In this document: positions 60,694 to 64,000 of the stretch, piece after piece
Layout: each line of letters starts with the position of its first letter
Numbering within the stretch: position 1 is the stretch's first letter
Assembly: GCA_043764015.1 (NCBI GenBank)
Contig: JAYUKY010000104.1
Coordinates: 1-64,000, forward strand
Origin: JANYGM01 sp043764015
GTDB taxonomy: Bacteria > Bacteroidota > Bacteroidia > Cytophagales > Thermonemataceae
DNA length: 64,000 bases
Direction of reading: 5' to 3'
Translations under genes and position numbers: made by a program
The notes under the pieces: generated by a model
Databases searched by the model: none
The model's input: the letters and a program-made list of their open reading frames with translations, nothing else
Told to the model about the DNA's origin: nothing

Positions 60694-61992
60694 TTAAGCT
60701 ATTCCGTTATTAAAAAACGCCTTAATTCCGTTTATAAGTCCTAAAATCTCTTCTTTTGTGTTGAAAGTGTGCAAACAAATCCGCAAAATCTCTTCTCCTT
60801 CCTTGACTGTTGGCGCAAGGATAGGACGAACATCAAAATTTTCTTTTTGAAGAAATGCCGCAAGTGCTTTAGTACACTCATTTCCGCCTATTTGCAAAAT
60901 TTGAATGGGTGTAAAACTCTCTTTCAAAATGATATTTTCAGGGAAATCAGTCTTATTTTGGTTGAAAATATTTCTGAAATTTTCTCTAAAAAAATCAATA
61001 TTTTCAAATAATTTCTGCTGCAAATTAGGATTATTTTTTATCATTTCAAAAGCACATTTTACAGTTGCTAGACTGTGCAGAGTGGGAGCAGTTGTATAAA
61101 TAAAACCTCTTGCAAAATTCACTAAATAATCAGTTAAGATTTTTGAGCCAACAATACACGCTCCATGTGTTCCAATAGCTTTTCCAAAGGTATAAATACG
61201 TGCAAAAACATCATTTTCAGAAATAATATTTTCCAAACCACCCCTAGCCCCTCCTTCAAAGTAGGGGAATTTAGCTCCCCTCCTTCTTAAGGAGGGGTTG
61301 GGGGTGGTTATTTCTGGAAATTTCTCACAAAAAAGCCCGTTGCCATTTTCTCCAAAAATACCAGTACTATGCGCTTCATCTACAATCAAATGTGCGCCAA
61401 ACTGCTTGCAAACGGCAGAAATGCCCAAAATATCTCCAAAATCTCCGTCCATAGAATAAACAGACTCAATAATTACAAATTTTTCACCTATTTGGTTTTC
61501 TGTTGCTGATTTTTTTTCTGAAAATGCCAATTTCCTAGCCAAATCAGCCAAATCATTGTGTTTGAAGTAATAATTTTTAGCAAAACTTAGTTTTGTGCCT
61601 TCTCTTAGGCTTGCGTGAGCGAGGTCATCACAAATCAAGATATCATTTTTTTGTGAAATAGTGGCAATAAGCGCAGAATTAGCACTATAACCGGAATTAA
61701 ATAACAAACAACTTTCACCACAAAACAAATCAGCCAAATAAGTTTCCAGCGCACACATATAAGGGTGTGTACCTGACACTAAACGTGAGCCAGTTGCGCC
61801 AAGTTGATAATTTTCTATTTGTGAAACTTCAGTTTCTGTATTTTTTTGGAGAGTTTTACTTTGAGAAAGTCCTAAATAATCATTAGAACAAAAATCTACC
61901 ATATTTTGCGTTTTGGTGCGCAAAATGCGCAGGTTTCCAGCAGTTTTTCTTGTAAATAGTTGCTTTTCTAGGCGTGAGAGTAGTGTATTCAT
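60694..61992 (-). CDS. 8-amino-7-oxononanoate synthase-like aminotransferase (BioF family), with repeat insertion
   Basis: This 432-aa PLP enzyme of the alpha-oxoamine synthase family has MVDFCSNDYLGLS near the N-terminus, the LVSGTHPYM segment, DEAHSTGIFG with the PLP-binding Asp, and YTFGKAIGTHG with the Lys that holds PLP. The best match is BioF (biotin synthesis), though Kbl-like enzymes are related. It is about 45 residues longer than typical: a 25-residue stretch between about 226 and 252 (TTPNPSLRRRGAKFPYFEGG and GGL) is encoded by a dispersed G-rich palindrome and interrupts the loop before the active-site strand. No other bio genes are adjacent. Confidence 0.87.
   Translation of the reverse strand: MNTLLSRLEKQLFTRKTAGNLRILRTKTQNMVDFCSNDYLGLSQSKTLQKNTETEVSQIENYQLGATGSRLVSGTHPYMCALETYLADLFCGESCLLFNSGYSANSALIATISQKNDILICDDLAHASLREGTKLSFAKNYYFKHNDLADLARKLAFSEKKSATENQIGEKFVIIESVYSMDGDFGDILGISAVCKQFGAHLIVDEAHSTGIFGENGNGLFCEKFPEITTPNPSLRRRGAKFPYFEGGARGGLENIISENDVFARIYTFGKAIGTHGACIVGSKILTDYLVNFARGFIYTTAPTLHSLATVKCAFEMIKNNPNLQQKLFENIDFFRENFRNIFNQNKTDFPENIILKESFTPIQILQIGGNECTKALAAFLQKENFDVRPILAPTVKEGEEILRICLHTFNTKEEILGLINGIKAFFNNGIA
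61237..61310. repeat. G-rich palindromic repeat, copy 3, in frame in the BioF-like gene
   Basis: ACCACCCCTAGCCCCTCC...AAGTAGGGGAATTTAGCTCCCCTCC...AAGGAGGGGTTGGGGGTGGT is the fullest copy (74 bp) and is a palindrome with two mirrored CCCCTCCTT/AAGGAGGGG boxes. It leaves the reading frame open. Confidence 0.85.
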
Positions 61993-62352
61993 TATAAATT
62001 GTTCTGAAGATAGCTAAATGTAACAGCTATAAAATGAAAAAAAAGATGCCAAAAATTTGACATCTCTTTCCAGTTAAACAAAAATTGAACACTATGCAAA
62101 TCCTATACGTAAATGCTTCTAAAAAAGTTTCAAAAAATTTAAAAAAAATGATTTTTCTTCAAAATAGATCAAAAAATGTTAAAAATATTTTTTATCTTAT
62201 TGATAATCAAGGAGATAATTTTATTCAATTTATTCAAAACTTTTAATTATTTTCAAAACTTTTAATAAATGTTCCAACTACTAAAAAAATAACGTAAATT
62301 TGTAATAGGATTAACACAATTATTTTTCAACCTATATTTTCCTCCAACTTTT
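61993..62352. other. Divergent intergenic region
   Basis: No gene is seen. A small hairpin AGATGCCAAA/TTTGACATCT lies at about 62045-62066, and TAAATTTG (62295-62302) is a -7-like box for the next gene with only a weak -33. The rest is AT-rich, with runs of A and repeated TTTTAA words. Confidence 0.6.
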
Positions 62353-62895
62353 ATGAACGCTACCTATATAAAACCTATTTTTGTGCTATTTTTACTATTA
62401 GGAGGATATTTTTTTAATACTGAATTTGAAAATCATACACACATCAGTAAAGATTTACAAACATATTCACACCCACAAGAAGATTCTTTGCGTTGTACAA
62501 AATGCGTGGGGCTGCATTATAGCAGAGCATTAGCTATAAAAGCACCTAAAACAAAAGGATTAGACAAAAAAAGAGGAAGTGGTTTTGAAGGCTATTGCAA
62601 TGCTTATCATTGTTATCAGGGCAAATGTATGCAATGTCGTGGCTATGGTGATTGCATACGTTGTTATGGAAAAGGTATTATCAAAAAAAACAAAGAGGAC
62701 TGTCCAGCCTGTGAAAATGGCAAATGTAATGTGTGTTTGGGAACAGCTTTGTGTGCCGTTTGTAAAGGTGATGGAATGAAAGTTTGTAGGCAATGCAACG
62801 GTTTGGGCAAATATATCCCAAAAGAACCAATCAAAACAGATTCTACTGATGAAGATGACCCGCTTTTTAAGAAAAAGAAAAAAGAAGACGAGTAA
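62353..62895 (+). CDS. Membrane-anchored CxxC-rich (DnaJ zinc-finger-like) protein
   Basis: This 180-aa protein has an N-terminal membrane segment (FVLFLLLGGYFF) and then many cysteines in CxxCxG-type pairs: CTKC, CMQC, CIRC, CPAC, CNVC, CAVC and CRQC, most followed by glycines, as in the zinc-binding region of DnaJ. There is no J domain. It likely binds zinc and acts as a redox or chaperone-like partner on the periplasmic side or is a signal-anchored protein; the tail is rich in Asp and Lys. Function unknown. Confidence 0.75.
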   Translation: MNATYIKPIFVLFLLLGGYFFNTEFENHTHISKDLQTYSHPQEDSLRCTKCVGLHYSRALAIKAPKTKGLDKKRGSGFEGYCNAYHCYQGKCMQCRGYGDCIRCYGKGIIKKNKEDCPACENGKCNVCLGTALCAVCKGDGMKVCRQCNGLGKYIPKEPIKTDSTDEDDPLFKKKKKEDE

Positions 62896-62899
62896 GTTT

Positions 62900-63100
62900 A
62901 ATTAAATAATTAAATAATAGAGTTTTATTATTTGATTATCAAGTATTCAGCAATAAGTAAGTATTAGAAACCACCCCCACCCCCTCTTTGGGAAGGAGGG
63001 GAGTTTTATTCCCTTCCTTTCTAAGGAGGGGTTAGGGGTGGTTATGAAATACTTAATACATAACTTATTCATTATCAAGATATAAAAACTCTAATTAAGA
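62900..63100. repeat. G-rich palindromic repeat, copy 4, within larger inverted repeat
   Basis: 62969-63045 carries ACCACCCCCACCCCCTC...GGAGGGGAG...AAGGAGGGGTTAGGGGTGGTTAT. It is enclosed by AATAGAGTTTTATTATTTGATTATCAAGTATT on the left and an approximate inverse (ATTATCAAGATATAAAAACTCTAATTAAG) on the right, as at 51699-51795. Confidence 0.75.
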
Positions 63101-63130
63101 TGTTTATTTTTTGCAAAAGGTATCAAAAAA

Positions 63131-63197
63131 ATCCGCTTTTGTTTGGTGTTTTAGCGTAGCGACACCACACTAAAACACTAACAAAGGCAGAGAATAT
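63131..63197. repeat. Hairpin repeat bounded by ATCCGC and AGAATATC, copy 2
   Basis: ATCCGCTTTTGTTTGGTGTTTTAG, a TAGCGTAGCG loop, CTAAAACACTAACAAAGGC and AGAATATC. Borders and loop match 18833-18886, while the stem differs. Confidence 0.65.
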
Positions 63198-63204
63198 CAG
63201 CAAT

Positions 63205-63240
63205 AAAAATCCATCTATAAAATTTTTATAGATGGATTTT
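63205..63240 (-). terminator. Terminator of the glutamate dehydrogenase gene
   Basis: AAAATCCATCTATAAAA (from 63206) and TTTTATAGATGGATTTT (to 63240) form a perfect 17-bp stem, 22 bp after the stop on the minus strand, with A-run turning into U-run. Confidence 0.85.
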
Positions 63241-63261
63241 TTATTTCAAATCTCCAAAATA

Positions 63262-64000
63262 TTAAGGGAAAATGCCCATCATTTGGTAGCTAAGCGCAAT
63301 TTTGCGGATAGCAATATAAAAAGCAGCAGTACGCAAATCTGTGATACTTGGTGTTTGTATCATAGCTTCACGTATTTCGTGGTAAGCCGTAATCATAGAA
63401 TCTTCCAGACCAGAACGCACAATATCTTCTTCATCTGCGCCCTGCGTAAGTTCCATACGTTCTTCTATACTGATTTTTTTGCCTGTTGCATCTTCCAAGG
63501 CATTGACAATTCTGTTGTAAGATTTTTCTTCTGCACGTTTGCCCATACGCCCAAAACGTACATTAGAAAGGTTTTTCAACCATTCAAAATAAGAAACTGT
63601 TACTCCTCCCGCATTCAAATACAAATCAGGAATAATAACCACACCTTTTTTGAGAAGTATAATCTCTGCATCTCTCGTAACAGGTCCGTTTGCTGCTTCT
63701 GCAATAACTTTTGCCTTTATTTTATCTGCATTTCCTTCGTGGATTTGGTTTTCCAAAGCTGCAGGAATAAGAATGTCGCAAGCCATTTCTAATAAATCAC
63801 TAGAATTAGGGATATTAGTAGCATTTGCAAAGTTTAGGATAGATTTATTGTGTTTGCGGTGCTTAAACAGCTCTTCTATATCAAGTCCGTTAGCATCATA
63901 AACGCCACCTTCAAATTCTGCAATACCCACAACCAATGCGCCTTCTTCTTGCAAAAACTTAGCAGAATAATAACCCACATTACCAAAACCTTGAATAATA
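63262..64000 (-). CDS. gdhA: Glutamate dehydrogenase, C-terminal part (gene runs off the window)
   Basis: About 245 residues of the NAD(P)-binding domain of a Glu/Leu/Phe/Val dehydrogenase are present. The sequence begins within the Rossmann motif (GFGNVGYYSAK) and continues with AEAANGPVT, LYLNAGGVTVSYFEW and a C-terminal AFYIAIRKIA. The enzyme interconverts glutamate and 2-oxoglutarate. The N-terminal catalytic domain lies beyond position 64000. The gene ends with a strong terminator. Confidence 0.92.
   Translation of the reverse strand, partial: IIQGFGNVGYYSAKFLQEEGALVVGIAEFEGGVYDANGLDIEELFKHRKHNKSILNFANATNIPNSSDLLEMACDILIPAALENQIHEGNADKIKAKVIAEAANGPVTRDAEIILLKKGVVIIPDLYLNAGGVTVSYFEWLKNLSNVRFGRMGKRAEEKSYNRIVNALEDATGKKISIEERMELTQGADEEDIVRSGLEDSMITAYHEIREAMIQTPSITDLRTAAFYIAIRKIALSYQMMGIFP

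Noticed and set aside
60544..60744. 66-codon plus-strand frame between the Pnkp-like and BioF-like genes
   Set aside because: It spans the terminator hairpin of the BioF-like gene and reads into the opposite strand of that gene.
63232..63792. Long open frame on the plus strand opposite glutamate dehydrogenase
   Set aside because: It is a shadow of the well-supported enzyme frame, with cysteine/phenylalanine-rich composition typical of antisense frames in AT-rich DNA.
1..64000. tRNA, rRNA and riboswitch genes
   Set aside because: I looked for cloverleaf-type arms with TTCGA loops and for known riboswitch cores by eye on both strands and saw none that I could support; a covariance-model search would be needed to exclude them.

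Overview
The window is AT-rich chromosomal DNA (roughly one third G+C by eye) from a Bacteroidota bacterium, most likely of the Cytophagales type. Supporting marks are a type IX secretion C-terminal sorting domain, several Bacteroidota -33/-7 promoters (TTTG, about 20 bp, TAnnTTTG), weak Shine-Dalgarno signals, and families typical of the phylum (DUF2851, two-component-type propeller and Y_Y_Y proteins, bacterial GH3, Bacteroidota-style lipoproteins). I saw no rRNA, tRNA, CRISPR array, phage block or intact transposase.

Layout. 0.4-8 kb: a membrane protein and a DUF2851 protein, an iron-type FecCD permease, a lipoprotein, a first SiaC/SiaB regulatory module with a 148-aa companion, then hemE. 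8.2-10.8 kb: a sterol-desaturase-like hydroxylase, a 36-aa lysine-rich mini-protein, and a decay zone with two gene remnants around a MORN-type protein. 10.8-18.6 kb: smc, a MazF-type toxin with an unusually large upstream partner, and a Fic protein directly behind murE. 19-26.5 kb: an unpaired CoA-transferase A subunit, a DUF3800 protein, a multi-PAS histidine kinase divergent from a second SiaB/SiaC module with a membrane coiled-coil protein, and rluF. 26.5-40 kb: a DUF1003 protein, a SirB1-like protein, tryptophan 2,3-dioxygenase, an AbiEii-like nucleotidyltransferase pair, GH3, a T9SS beta-helix protein, a lipoprotein, an FAD oxidoreductase, rsmA, a small membrane pair and lnt. 40-64 kb: a propeller protein, a lysine-ketoglutarate-reductase-like enzyme, argS with a large insertion, a TolC/OmpA divergent pair, asnS, envelope proteins, a Na/Pi cotransporter, a homologue of T4 polynucleotide kinase/phosphatase, a BioF-like synthase, a CxxC-rich anchored protein and the C-terminal part of glutamate dehydrogenase.

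The genes are mostly housekeeping and envelope functions. What stands out is the intergenic space, which carries several dispersed repeat families: (1) a ~168-bp MITE-like palindrome with terminal inverted repeats and 8-9 bp target duplications (two copies); (2) a C/G-rich palindrome present four times, twice inside reading frames without breaking them; (3) many 7-bp-periodic blocks whose word differs between loci, usually touching start or stop codons and often paired as inverted arms; (4) a CACTAAG-type repeat; (5) a repeat with the sequence ATCCGTGTCATCTG; (6) a hairpin family bounded by ATCCGC and AGAATATC; (7) a ~165-bp single-copy palindrome.

The best candidates for undescribed biology are the duplicated SiaB/SiaC modules without SiaA or SiaD nearby, the MazF partner gene, and the heptad repeat family.
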